DNA of 64,000 nucleotides. Origin: Antarctobacter albus (GTDB lineage: Bacteria > Pseudomonadota > Alphaproteobacteria > Rhodobacterales > Rhodobacteraceae). Position 1 is the stretch's first letter. Each line of letters begins with the position of its first letter. The DNA is taken from the NCBI RefSeq assembly GCF_900101505.1, contig NZ_FMZI01000012.1, positions 62,001-126,000 of the forward strand, given 5' to 3'. Made by a program: the position numbers and the translations under genes. Shown here piece after piece: positions 1-11,021 of this stretch. The notes under the pieces were generated by a model that saw nothing but the letters and a program-made list of their open reading frames with translations, did not search any database and had not been told where the DNA came from.

Positions 1-393
1 ATGAAATTCCCCTGGGGCAATGCGCTCATTCCACCAGAGGGGTTTGCCATGAACACATGGCAGGGGCGGTTTCCGGATGAGAACACTGCCGATGACGGAT
101 ATGTCGCCACGGCCCCCGTCACCGCCTACAGGCCGAACGGCTACGGCCTTTTCAACATGTGCGGAAATGTCTGGGAATGGGTGGCAGACCGGTTTGGCCC
201 CTTGCCTGAACCCGGTAGGATTCCGGCGCGCGACCCGATCGGGGCTGAAACGGGCCTTGCCCGGGTTCAGCGCGGCGGCTCTTACCTCTGCCACGAAAGC
301 TATTGTGACCGCTACCACGTCCATTCCCGCACGCGGAACGATCCCGACAGCACGACTGGGAATTGCGGGTTCCGCGTGGCGGCGGACCTGTGA
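1..393 (+). CDS. Formylglycine-generating enzyme (sulfatase-modifying factor) family protein, C-terminal part
   Basis: This is the C-terminal part of a SUMF1/FGE-type protein; the N-terminus lies outside the window, so the ATG at base 1 is probably internal. FGE oxidises a Cys in a sulfatase CxPxR motif to formylglycine, using copper and oxygen. The fragment shows the family core GLFNMCGNVWEWV (residues 49-61), the RGGSY motif (91-95) and a GFRVA ending. Cys97 and Cys102 are spaced exactly like the catalytic pair Cys336/Cys341 of human FGE (GSYxCHxSYC). That favours a true formylglycine generator over an EgtB or PvdO relative. A sulfatase partner may lie upstream. It ends 8 bp before the convergent gene at 401-889. 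Confidence 0.85.
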   Translation: MKFPWGNALIPPEGFAMNTWQGRFPDENTADDGYVATAPVTAYRPNGYGLFNMCGNVWEWVADRFGPLPEPGRIPARDPIGAETGLARVQRGGSYLCHESYCDRYHVHSRTRNDPDSTTGNCGFRVAADL

Positions 394-400
394 TGCGCGA

Positions 401-889
401 CTAGCTCTGTTCCAGTCCCAGGAGTTCCGTCAACCGCCGGGCAAGATCCTTTTCGGTCATGGTCCCGCCGATTTCCTGGTTGTCCAAGGCCCCGATTGCG
501 GCACGCATCTCATCGTCGATGGGTGAGAAAAACCCGTTTTCTGAGGTCGCCAGGACAAAGCGGCGCGCAAAGGAATTGCCCCGGATCTCTCCCAGCATCT
601 GCAATTGGCGCCCGTTGGACTTGTCCGCGAGGACGACGCGGTTGTTGAGACTGACCTTGACGTAGGGCTCTGGCAGCTCGCTTTTCGAGGGTGCCTTGAG
701 ATCGTGGATCATCAAGCCCTCGGGCTTTGGCTCTTCACGCCGGCGCGCCTGGTCCTGCTTCATCTTGGTAAAGCCGCCGTTGCTGATCGTATCGGCCAAC
801 CGCCGGATGGTGCCGGCGTTGTCCTGCAACAGCTTCCGGGCCTTGACGTCCTCGGGGCGTGGGCCGTCGCGCTTTGAAAAGATGTCCAT
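401..889 (-). CDS. Conserved hypothetical protein downstream of katG
   Basis: A 162-residue soluble protein that I do not recognise. It is charged and has no signal peptide, membrane segment or obvious motif. The N-terminal third is rich in Lys, Arg, Asp and Gln (MDIFSKRDGPRPEDVKARKL) and looks helical; the C-terminal part contains EIRGNSFARRFVLATSENGFF. The ATG at 889 is preceded by GAGGAAC, a reasonable ribosome site. It is the last gene in the minus-strand series, 60 bp after the catalase-peroxidase gene, and is probably co-transcribed with it. No function can be assigned. Confidence 0.7.
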   Translation of the reverse strand: MDIFSKRDGPRPEDVKARKLLQDNAGTIRRLADTISNGGFTKMKQDQARRREEPKPEGLMIHDLKAPSKSELPEPYVKVSLNNRVVLADKSNGRQLQMLGEIRGNSFARRFVLATSENGFFSPIDDEMRAAIGALDNQEIGGTMTEKDLARRLTELLGLEQS

Positions 890-949
890 CCCTGTTCCTC
901 CCTTGAGAATGGGGAACCCGCGACTTGCGGATCCCCCTGTTGCGCTGCC

Positions 950-3247
<2,298 letters not shown>

Positions 3248-4819
3248 TCAGATGTTCTGTCGGCTCATCTCTGCGGCGATGAAATCCGCCTGTCGGATCG
3301 CCAGCGCCACGATGGTCAGGGTCGGGTTTTCCGCCGCGCCGGTGGTGAACTGGCTGCCGTCAGAGACAAAGAGATTGGCGATGTCATGCGACTGGCCGTG
3401 CGCGTTCACGACCCCGTCCTGCGCATTTGCCGACATGCGGTTGGTGCCCAGGTTGTGCGTCGACGGATAGGGCGGCGTCGGGAAGACCCGCGTCGCGCCC
3501 ACCGCATCATAGATCGCCATGCCCTGCTTGTAGGCATGGTCGCGCATGGCGATGTCGTTGGGGTGGTCGTCGAAATGCACGTTGACCACCGGCAGGCCAT
3601 GCGCGTCCTTCACATCGCTGTTCAGGGTCACGCGGTTGGTTTCCTGCGGCATGTCCTCGCCCACGATCCACATGCCGGCCATGTTCTCGTAGTGGTCCAG
3701 CGCGGTGGTGAACTCTCGCCCCCAGGCGCCCGGATCGAGGAAGGCCGCCATGAAGGGCAGGCCCAGCGCCAGCGTCTCCAGCTCGTACCCGCCAACGAAA
3801 CCGCGCGAGGGATCGTTCCGGGCCTCATCCTGGATGATCCCCGCCATCGTTGTGCCCCGCCACATGCGCACCGGCTGGTCGAAGACGGCGTAGACCGACC
3901 CGGTGGTGTGGCGCATGTAGTTGCGCCCCACCTGGCCCGAGCTGTTGGCCAGCCCGTCCGGGAACATCGAAGAGGCCGAGTTCAGCAGCAGCCGCGGGCT
4001 CTCGAAGGAGTTGCCCGCGACGCAGACCACCCGCGCCTTCTGCAGCTGAAGGTTGCCATCAGCGTCGAAATACTCGACCCCTGTCACCTTGCCGTCGGCA
4101 TCGTGCAGGATGCGCGCGGCGTGGCAATTCTCGCGCACTTCGAGGTTGCCGGTCGCCTCGCCGCGCGGGATGTCGGTATAGGCCGCCGACCACTTGGCAC
4201 CCCACTTGCAGCCCTGGAAACAGAACCCAGTCTGCTGGCAGGCCATGCGGCCGTCGTTGTCGGCCGAGTTGATCGCCATGCGCCCGGTGTGGACCTCTTC
4301 GTAGCCCAGCGCCCGCGCGCCCTTTTCGAAGACCTTGAAGTTGTTGTTGCCCGGCAGGCCCGCGCGACCATTGGTGCGGGTCACGCCCAGCTTGTCCTCG
4401 GCCTTGGTGTAATAGTCGTCCATCTCGCGCGGGTCGATCGGCCAGTCCAGCAGGTTGGCGCCCGCGACCTCGCCATAGGTGGTTTTTGCCTTCCACTCAT
4501 GATCCTGGAACCGCAGGCTGGCCCCCGCCCAATGGGTCGTGGTGCCGCCGACCGCCTTGACGATCCATGCGGGCAAGCCGCTGAAATCCTTGGCCACCCG
4601 CCAGTCACCGGAAGTCGTGCGCGGATCGGTCCAGGCCAGCTGGCCAAAGCTGTCCCACTCGTCGTTGATGTAATCGTCCGGCAGGTAGCGCCCGCCCGCT
4701 TCCAGCGCCACGACGGACACGCCCTTCTTGGCCAGTTCGTTGGCCAGGACACCGCCGCCCGCGCCGGTCCCGATGATGACGACGACCCCGTCGTCGGTCA
4801 GGTCAAATGGTGCAGTCAT
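3248..4819 (-). CDS. GMC-family FAD oxidoreductase (gluconate 2-dehydrogenase-like large subunit)
   Basis: A 523-residue flavoprotein of the GMC family. The dinucleotide-binding start VVIIGTGAGGGVLANELAKK (about residues 13-32) and the C-terminal block LFVSDGSQFTTGAAENPTLT fit membrane-linked alcohol/polyol dehydrogenases that work with a small subunit-3 protein and pass electrons to cytochrome c or quinone. HNLGTNRM near the C-terminus is the usual active-site region. The subunit-3 gene lies directly upstream (14 bp gap), so the two should form one complex, with export on the partner's Tat signal. The substrate cannot be read from sequence. Within this operon 2-propanol, acetol or another C3 alcohol is a reasonable guess. 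Confidence 0.85.
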   Translation of the reverse strand: MTAPFDLTDDGVVVIIGTGAGGGVLANELAKKGVSVVALEAGGRYLPDDYINDEWDSFGQLAWTDPRTTSGDWRVAKDFSGLPAWIVKAVGGTTTHWAGASLRFQDHEWKAKTTYGEVAGANLLDWPIDPREMDDYYTKAEDKLGVTRTNGRAGLPGNNNFKVFEKGARALGYEEVHTGRMAINSADNDGRMACQQTGFCFQGCKWGAKWSAAYTDIPRGEATGNLEVRENCHAARILHDADGKVTGVEYFDADGNLQLQKARVVCVAGNSFESPRLLLNSASSMFPDGLANSSGQVGRNYMRHTTGSVYAVFDQPVRMWRGTTMAGIIQDEARNDPSRGFVGGYELETLALGLPFMAAFLDPGAWGREFTTALDHYENMAGMWIVGEDMPQETNRVTLNSDVKDAHGLPVVNVHFDDHPNDIAMRDHAYKQGMAIYDAVGATRVFPTPPYPSTHNLGTNRMSANAQDGVVNAHGQSHDIANLFVSDGSQFTTGAAENPTLTIVALAIRQADFIAAEMSRQNI

Positions 4820-4832
4820 TGCTCTTGCCCCC

Positions 4833-5357
4833 TCAAAGCCAGTTGATGTCGTCGAAACCGCGATACAGGTAACCGCCTTCGGAGTAGCTCTCGCCCTCGT
4901 AGCCGAAGATCGGCCAGACGGCCTTCTGGTTATAAAGCCCGGTCACCAGGCCGCCCCGGACCTGCTGGAAAAAGGCGCTGTCCTCGATGCCGCGCAGCAC
5001 CGCGACGCGGTCGCGTTCCCAACCCATGTCGAGGTAGCCGGCATGCCCGGTTTCGCGCGCCGCCTCATTCAGCATGGCGACACCGGCCTCGATGGCCGGG
5101 GCGGCCTCGGCGGTGTCGTAGCCCTTGACCGCCAAGGCGTAGAACCGATCCGCCACCTGATCGTGCGGGTAGATGTCCCGCGCCATCTGGATCAGCACCG
5201 CCATTGTCCCGGGCGCTAGGTGGTCCACCTCCATCGCCCAGTTCTCGGCCTCTGCCCGACCGGCGACAAAGCCCGCGCCGATGGCAAAGCTGGCGCCGAG
5301 CGCCGCGCTTTGCGACAGCAACTGGCGGCGTGTCAGGGTTTTCATTGTGTTGGACAT
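4833..5357 (-). CDS. Gluconate 2-dehydrogenase subunit 3-like protein with Tat signal
   Basis: A 174-residue partner of the adjacent GMC flavoprotein. It starts with a twin-arginine signal (TRRQLLSQSAALGASFAIGA), consistent with folded co-export of the complex to the periplasm. The body (DHLAPGTMAVLIQMARDIYPHDQ) matches the subunit-3 family that assists or tethers the flavoprotein. The start at 5357 is chosen because AAGGAGGAGGAG lies just upstream; the open frame continues 10 codons further but through that ribosome site. It sits 26 bp after the glyoxalase-like gene and 14 bp before the GMC gene, so translation is probably coupled. Confidence 0.82.
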   Translation of the reverse strand: MSNTMKTLTRRQLLSQSAALGASFAIGAGFVAGRAEAENWAMEVDHLAPGTMAVLIQMARDIYPHDQVADRFYALAVKGYDTAEAAPAIEAGVAMLNEAARETGHAGYLDMGWERDRVAVLRGIEDSAFFQQVRGGLVTGLYNQKAVWPIFGYEGESYSEGGYLYRGFDDINWL

Positions 5358-5383
5358 CGTCTCTCCTCCTCCTTGGATGCGGG

Positions 5384-5779
5384 TCACTGGAAACGGCCGC
5401 CGCGCTGAAGCACTTCGATCTGGTAGCCGTCCGGATCGGCCACGAAAAAGAAGCGGGCGAAGGGCTTGCCGTCGTAATCGAAGCTGACCAGCTTGCGCGG
5501 CGAAAGACCGGCCGCCGTGAACCGTGCGTGCTCGGCATCGACGTCCTCGACGCTGAAAGCCAGGTGGCCATAGCCATTGCCCAGGTCATAGGGGTCGGTT
5601 GCGCCCGCGTTGACGGTCAGTTCCAGTTCGAAACCGGACTCGTCGTTGGACAGGTAGATCAGCGAGAACCCCTCGAAATCGACGCGCTGTGCCACCTCCA
5701 GCCCGAATGCCTCGCGGTAAAAGGCGATAGAGCGGTCCGCGTCCAGCACGCGGATCATGGAATGAATTGCCTTGGCCAT
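5384..5779 (-). CDS. Glyoxalase I-like VOC protein
   Basis: A 131-residue vicinal-oxygen-chelate protein close to lactoylglutathione lyase (GloA), which converts the methylglyoxal-glutathione hemithioacetal to lactoylglutathione. The paired beta-alpha-beta modules are visible: SMIRVLDADRSIAFYREAFG and GNGYGHLAFSVEDVD. The four metal ligands of GloA appear conserved: His in AIHSMIR, Glu in FELELT, His in YGHLAF and Glu in YQIEVLQ. The ATG at 5779 is the family start. It lies between the alcohol dehydrogenase and the GMC dehydrogenase genes, so a role in handling methylglyoxal formed from acetol is plausible. Other VOC functions cannot be excluded. Confidence 0.82.
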   Translation of the reverse strand: MAKAIHSMIRVLDADRSIAFYREAFGLEVAQRVDFEGFSLIYLSNDESGFELELTVNAGATDPYDLGNGYGHLAFSVEDVDAEHARFTAAGLSPRKLVSFDYDGKPFARFFFVADPDGYQIEVLQRGGRFQ

Positions 5780-5808
5780 GTCTGTCCTCGGTATTTGGAT
5801 ATAAGGGG

Positions 5809-5843
5809 CCCTGCGGCGTGGCCGTGGGGAGGACGCCGCAGGG
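5809..5843 (-). other. Strong intercistronic hairpin, adh to glyoxalase-like gene
   Basis: Perfect 11-bp inverted repeat CCCTGCGGCGT / ACGCCGCAGGG with a 13-base loop in the 120-bp gap between the alcohol dehydrogenase and the VOC gene. No T-run follows in the direction of transcription. It probably tunes mRNA decay within the operon. Confidence 0.5.
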
Positions 5844-5899
5844 CAGGACCGCCCCACCCCGCGCCTTGCGGCGCCGGGAAAGGCGGTCGGGGAGTAACC

Positions 5900-6943
<1,044 letters not shown>

Positions 6944-6971
6944 GGTCTTGTCTCCTGATCTGAGGGATGAG

Positions 6972-7002
6972 GCGGCGCGGCGGGCCCGGCCCGTCGCGCC
7001 GC
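6972..7002 (-). other. Large intercistronic hairpin, chaperonin gene to adh
   Basis: A 14-bp stem with one mismatch and a 3-base loop (arms 6972-6985 and 6989-7002) in the gap between the chaperonin stop and the alcohol dehydrogenase start. It is very GC-rich and no T-run follows. It probably acts as a 3' stabiliser or a partial attenuator. Confidence 0.5.
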
Positions 7003-7011
7003 GTGACGGGG

Positions 7012-8643
7012 TTACGGACGGCCCAGCAGTTCGGCACCGCCGCCCAGGGCCGGGCCCTCGGTCGGGTCGGCCTCGCCTTCGTCCAGATCGCCCACCAGGG
7101 TCTCGGTGGTCAGGATCAGGGTCGCGACGGAGGCCGCGTTAACCAGCGCCGAGGCCGGCACGCGCGCAGGGTCGATGATCCCGTCTTCGTACATGTCGCC
7201 GAAGGCTCCGGTGGCCGCGTTGTAGCCGTGGCCCTTCGCGCCGCCGGTCACCGTATCGGCCACGGTTTCGGGATCGGCCCCCGCGTTCGCCGCAATGCGC
7301 CGAACGGGTTGCGTCAGGACGGACCGGACCAGCTCGATCCCCTTGCCGATGTCCCCGATGGCCGAGAGGTTTTCCAGAACCGGCGCCGCCTGCGCCAGGG
7401 CCGTGCCGCCCCCGGCAACAACGCCGTCCTCGGCCGCCGCGCGCACGGCACAGAGCGCGTCCTCGATCAGCTGGATCTTGCGTTTCTGCTCGACCGGGGT
7501 GAAGCCGCCCGCGTAGATGATCGCGCTGCCGCCCGAGAGCTTGGCCAGCCGCTCGCGCAGCTTGTCCTGCTCGATGTTGGGCGGGGCCACCTCGTACATG
7601 CGCTGCACCTGGTTGCGGCGGGCGACAACGGCGTCGTGATCGCCTTCGCCCCGAAGGACACTCGTCGACGAGGAGGTCGAGCGCACCATCTCTGCCCCGC
7701 CCAGCTGCGCCAGGGTCACGTTCTCCAGCTTCTTGCCCAGGTCGCGCGACAGCACCTCGCCGCCGGTGATGATGGCCAGGTCGTCCATCATGGCGGTGCG
7801 CCAATGGCCGTATTCCGGCGGGTGCACGATCAGAAACTTGCCCGCGCCGCCGTTTTCCAGCAGGCGGATGACCACCTCGGGCGCGATCTCCTCGGCGATG
7901 ATGGCCAGCGGGCGGCCTTCGCCCTCGGCGATCTCGATTGCCTTGTCCAGCACCGAAGGCTGCAGGATCTTCTGATCCGTCATCAGGATCAGCGGGTTGC
8001 GCAGCACCGCCTCCATGTGTTCACGGTCGGTGACCATGTGGTGCGAGATGTAGCCGCGCTCGAAGGACATGCCTTCCATGACTTCCATCGTGGTGTCGAT
8101 GGTGACGCCGAAATCGGCCGAGATGACACCTTCGCGGCCCACCCGGCGCCAGGCTTCGGCCACCAGGTTGCCAAGCTCGGGATCGGTGGCGGACACGCGC
8201 GCCACGGCCTCCAGGTACTCGGGGTGGTCCTCGCAATCGCGCGAGGTCTCGTCGATCTCTGCCACGATGCGGCTGACCGCCATGTCGATGCCCTTGCACA
8301 GATCGACCGGCTTGACGCCGTTGTCCGTCAGCGCAACGCCCTTCTGGATCAGCGCGTTGGCCAGCACGATGGCGGTGGTAGTGCCGTCACCGGCAACCTC
8401 GTTTGTCTGCATCGAGACCTCGCGCACCACCTGCGCGCCCATGTTCTCGAAACGGTCGGTCAGCTCGATCTCGGACGCGATCGACACGCCGTCACGGGTG
8501 ATCAGCGGGGTGCCCACGGGGCGATCCACCATCGCGTTCAGGCCCTTGGGTCCCAATGTCGGTTCCACCGCCGCCGCCAACCGTGCGACACCGCGTGCCA
8601 GCGCCTTGCGGGCGAATTTTCCGTGTACAAGCAATTTGGCCAT
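7012..8643 (-). CDS. mimG: GroEL-like chaperonin dedicated to the monooxygenase (MimG type)
   Basis: A 543-residue group I chaperonin-like protein. Core GroEL features are present: TLGPKG near residue 30, ITRDGVSIASEIEL, and the ATP-binding AGDGTTTAIVLANAL. It is strongly diverged from housekeeping GroEL and lacks the C-terminal GGM repeats, ending in AELLGRP. No groES lies beside it. In actinobacteria the mimG gene next to mimABCD is needed to fold the hydroxylase large subunit; the same role is inferred here from position and divergence. GGAGGAAGAC lies directly before the ATG at 8643. Confidence 0.88.
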   Translation of the reverse strand: MAKLLVHGKFARKALARGVARLAAAVEPTLGPKGLNAMVDRPVGTPLITRDGVSIASEIELTDRFENMGAQVVREVSMQTNEVAGDGTTTAIVLANALIQKGVALTDNGVKPVDLCKGIDMAVSRIVAEIDETSRDCEDHPEYLEAVARVSATDPELGNLVAEAWRRVGREGVISADFGVTIDTTMEVMEGMSFERGYISHHMVTDREHMEAVLRNPLILMTDQKILQPSVLDKAIEIAEGEGRPLAIIAEEIAPEVVIRLLENGGAGKFLIVHPPEYGHWRTAMMDDLAIITGGEVLSRDLGKKLENVTLAQLGGAEMVRSTSSSTSVLRGEGDHDAVVARRNQVQRMYEVAPPNIEQDKLRERLAKLSGGSAIIYAGGFTPVEQKRKIQLIEDALCAVRAAAEDGVVAGGGTALAQAAPVLENLSAIGDIGKGIELVRSVLTQPVRRIAANAGADPETVADTVTGGAKGHGYNAATGAFGDMYEDGIIDPARVPASALVNAASVATLILTTETLVGDLDEGEADPTEGPALGGGAELLGRP

Positions 8644-8709
8644 GTCTTCCTCCTTCGCCGCACGGGGGTCCGTGGGCGTCTCCCTGATTTCTCTTGGTTC
8701 TTCAGTTGG

Positions 8710-9513
8710 TCAGCGCCGGGTGGCGTGATCCTCTCGCGGCGGTACGCGGCCCGCGATGAAATCCACCAGCGTCGGTCCCTCGGGGCCGATCTCGACCTCC
8801 TTGTACCGGGTCGATGCCAGTCCACGGCACAACGCGCCGTTGAATTCCATGTTGATCCGCGTGCCTTTCAGCCGCACCAGATGCGTCGCCAGTTCCTGCG
8901 CCTCGATGGCCTGCCCTTCCCAGGTCGGAAAAGCCAGATCCTCCGGGTTTTCCGCCAATCCCTGGTCAAGCAGCAGGTCACGATAACGCGGCTTCTGCCG
9001 CTCTTCCTCTTCACCGTGCATGGTGATCCGGTCGAAGCCAGCCAGCGTCAGCGAGACGATCTCCGCCTCGGTCATCCCCTGGGCCTGCAGCGCCAGCAGC
9101 ATGACTTCCTGCCGCCGGTCAAAGGCCTTGGCGCGGAAAGTGTCGACCACCTCGGCCAGGTTGGCCCCGTCGCAGTACTGCGCAAAGACCTCTTCGAACG
9201 GCTTGCCGCTGTTCACGCCTTCGTTGACCTCGTCGCCAAAACAATGGTCGTTCAGCGTGACCTGCACCTCCTGAACCCAGGGCAGCGCGCAGACCTCTGC
9301 GCGGATGCCGAAGGCCATGAGGAAGGCAAAGTTGGGCGAGCACCAGTAGGTCGGCAGGCGAAACTCGACCTCGACGCGCTTGGAGCCGATGACCTCGGCA
9401 CGCTCGACGAAACCCATGTCGGTGATGGGTTCGTCGAGCTCCGGATCGGTCACCGCCTCAAGGCTTTCCCAGAGCTCGCACTCGAGGTCGGCCTTGATGA
9501 TGTCCGTCAGCAT
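8710..9513 (-). CDS. DUF59 (MIP18-like) metal-centre assembly protein of the propane monooxygenase operon
   Basis: A 267-residue protein whose first about 110 residues match the DUF59/MIP18 fold found in SufT and PaaD: ESLEAVTDPELDEPITDMGF, followed by the Cys-containing YWCSPNFAFLMAFGIR. The C-terminal half is an extension I do not recognise. Such proteins accompany mim/prm operons and are thought to help load iron or assemble the diiron hydroxylase or its reductase; that role is inferred. It starts 4 bp after the amidohydrolase stop, so translation is probably coupled. PaaD at 53112-53570 is a second DUF59 protein in another diiron oxygenase operon. Confidence 0.82.
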   Translation of the reverse strand: MLTDIIKADLECELWESLEAVTDPELDEPITDMGFVERAEVIGSKRVEVEFRLPTYWCSPNFAFLMAFGIRAEVCALPWVQEVQVTLNDHCFGDEVNEGVNSGKPFEEVFAQYCDGANLAEVVDTFRAKAFDRRQEVMLLALQAQGMTEAEIVSLTLAGFDRITMHGEEEERQKPRYRDLLLDQGLAENPEDLAFPTWEGQAIEAQELATHLVRLKGTRINMEFNGALCRGLASTRYKEVEIGPEGPTLVDFIAGRVPPREDHATRR

Positions 9514-9517
9514 GGTC

Positions 9518-10540
9518 TCACTCCGCCGCGATCTGCACCGGGGCGCCGGCCAGCTGCCGCTTCTTGGCCTCGACGTCGATGCCGTAAAGCCGCGCCGCGT
9601 TCAGGCCCAGGATCTTTTCCTTGATCTCGTCGGTCAGCTGCACGCCGCGTTCCTCGGCGATGTCGTCGGGGATCTGGAAGTTCCAGAACTTCTCGACCAG
9701 CCATTTCGGCGTCCAGATCGCGTAGTCCGAACCGAACAGGATCTTGTCCTCGCCGACCCAGAACAGCAGTTCCGCCATGACCTCGGCGAAATAGCGCGGG
9801 CGGGCATGGATGAAGGGCAGCGCAACGGCAAGGCCGGCGTAGACGTTGGTTTCCTGCACGGCGATCCAGCAGAAATCGTCCAGGCGCGGCAAACCGCAGT
9901 GTTCGACGATCCAGTTCAGGTTCTGGAAGTCGGTGGCCGCATAATCGACGTCGTCGACGTTGAACGCGTCCTTGGACAGCGGGATGATGGTCGGGCCCTT
10001 GTGGACGTGGATGTTCTTGATGCCCAGTTTCTCGCACAGCTCGAAGCACTTGTAGGCGGACGGATCATTCAGCGCCCAGCCCTTGCTGTCGCCGTTCCAT
10101 TCCGCCGTGTACATCTTCACGCCCTGGATATCGAAGTTTTCCTTCATCCAGTGGATGTATTCCAGCGCCTTCTCGCCATCGCGCGGGTCGAAGCTGCCGT
10201 TGACGATGAACCGTTCGGGGTGACGCTTGGCCATCTCGGTCGAGCGTTCGAGGCAGCCGAAACCGTTCTTGTAGAAGTCCTTCAGCACGGTGGTCTGGAT
10301 GACCGCCATATCGTTCGGCCCGTCGACAAAGAGGTCGCGATAGATGTCGTCCTCGGAGTACTTCTCGAACCGCGACTTTTCCCACAGCTCTTCCTGCGGG
10401 CTGAGGTTGGTGTGATAGGCGTAGAAACACTCGATGAACTGCTTGCCATGCACGTTGGCCTGGTTCTCGGGGCTGCCGTCCCAGAAATGGGTGTGGCCAT
10501 CGAGAACGAAGATTTCCTTGCCGTCCGGTGTCTTGTACAT
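9518..10540 (-). CDS. Amidohydrolase-family TIM-barrel protein of the propane monooxygenase operon
   Basis: A 340-residue amidohydrolase-2 type protein. Metal-binding motifs are visible: LDGHTHFWDG near the N-terminus, IHVHKGPT (residues about 170-180), IVEHCGLPR and the C-terminal FGSDYAIWTPKW. The family hydrolyses or decarboxylates small organic acids and amides. A gene of this family is a regular companion of mimABCD in actinobacteria, but its reaction is not established. No signal peptide is present, so it is cytoplasmic. It sits between the coupling protein and the DUF59 gene, 4 bp from the latter. Confidence 0.82.
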   Translation of the reverse strand: MYKTPDGKEIFVLDGHTHFWDGSPENQANVHGKQFIECFYAYHTNLSPQEELWEKSRFEKYSEDDIYRDLFVDGPNDMAVIQTTVLKDFYKNGFGCLERSTEMAKRHPERFIVNGSFDPRDGEKALEYIHWMKENFDIQGVKMYTAEWNGDSKGWALNDPSAYKCFELCEKLGIKNIHVHKGPTIIPLSKDAFNVDDVDYAATDFQNLNWIVEHCGLPRLDDFCWIAVQETNVYAGLAVALPFIHARPRYFAEVMAELLFWVGEDKILFGSDYAIWTPKWLVEKFWNFQIPDDIAEERGVQLTDEIKEKILGLNAARLYGIDVEAKKRQLAGAPVQIAAE

Positions 10541-10580
10541 GAGATCCTCCCTGGAATTCTGTCGGATTGGCTGGGTGTCA

Positions 10581-10605
10581 GGGGGCCGGACCGCGCCCGG
10601 CCCCC
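10581..10605 (-). other. Intercistronic hairpin, mimD to amidohydrolase
   Basis: Perfect 9-bp inverted repeat GGGGGCCGG / CCGGCCCCC with a 7-base loop, 16 bp after the mimD stop. No T-run follows. It could protect the mimABCD part of the transcript from 3' decay. Confidence 0.5.
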
Positions 10606-10621
10606 GATCAGGGCAAAGCCC

Positions 10622-10996
10622 TTAGATGTATTCCATGACCTCGTTCATGTCGCCGAAGAGGATGACGGTGTCGTCATCGACCCGGACCATGCGGCCGTAG
10701 TGGGTCGAGGTGTTGACCTCGAAAGTCTCGGCGGTCATCTCGCGGCCCAGGAACTCGGTGATCTCGCTCATCTTGAAGACCAGCTTGCCTTCGCCGTCGA
10801 TCCGGATGGTCGCCGGGTTGTAGGTGATCGTGACATTGGGATCGTGCTCTTCCATGAACTCGGCGATGGCGCGGGCCTCGACGCTGTCGTTCATGGTGAC
10901 GCCGCACTGGTGCGAGACCTCGCGCGAGCTCAGGTCGATGTCCTTCATCGACTTGAAGATGTTCTGTTTTGTCGCGTCACGCGCTACGTTTGACAT
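10622..10996 (-). CDS. mimD: Propane 2-monooxygenase coupling/effector protein MimD (PrmD)
   Basis: A 124-residue MmoB/DmpM-family coupling protein. These cofactor-free proteins bind the hydroxylase and gate substrate and electron entry. Family features are EVSHQCGVTMNDSVEARAIAEFM and the C-terminal STHYGRMVRVDDDTVILFG. The start at 10996 is chosen over an upstream in-frame codon because AAGGAAAAG lies just before it and the alternative would run into the mimC stop region. It is the fourth gene of mimABCD, 25 bp after mimC. Confidence 0.92.
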   Translation of the reverse strand: MSNVARDATKQNIFKSMKDIDLSSREVSHQCGVTMNDSVEARAIAEFMEEHDPNVTITYNPATIRIDGEGKLVFKMSEITEFLGREMTAETFEVNTSTHYGRMVRVDDDTVILFGDMNEVMEYI

Positions 10997-11021
10997 AAGT
11001 CTTTTCCTTCTTGTGTTGCGA

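Noticed and set aside
6967-9624. Plus-strand open frame of nearly 900 codons opposite the chaperonin and DUF59 genes
   Set aside because: It spans two real minus-strand genes and the gap between them, with a composition typical of antisense frames in GC-rich DNA.
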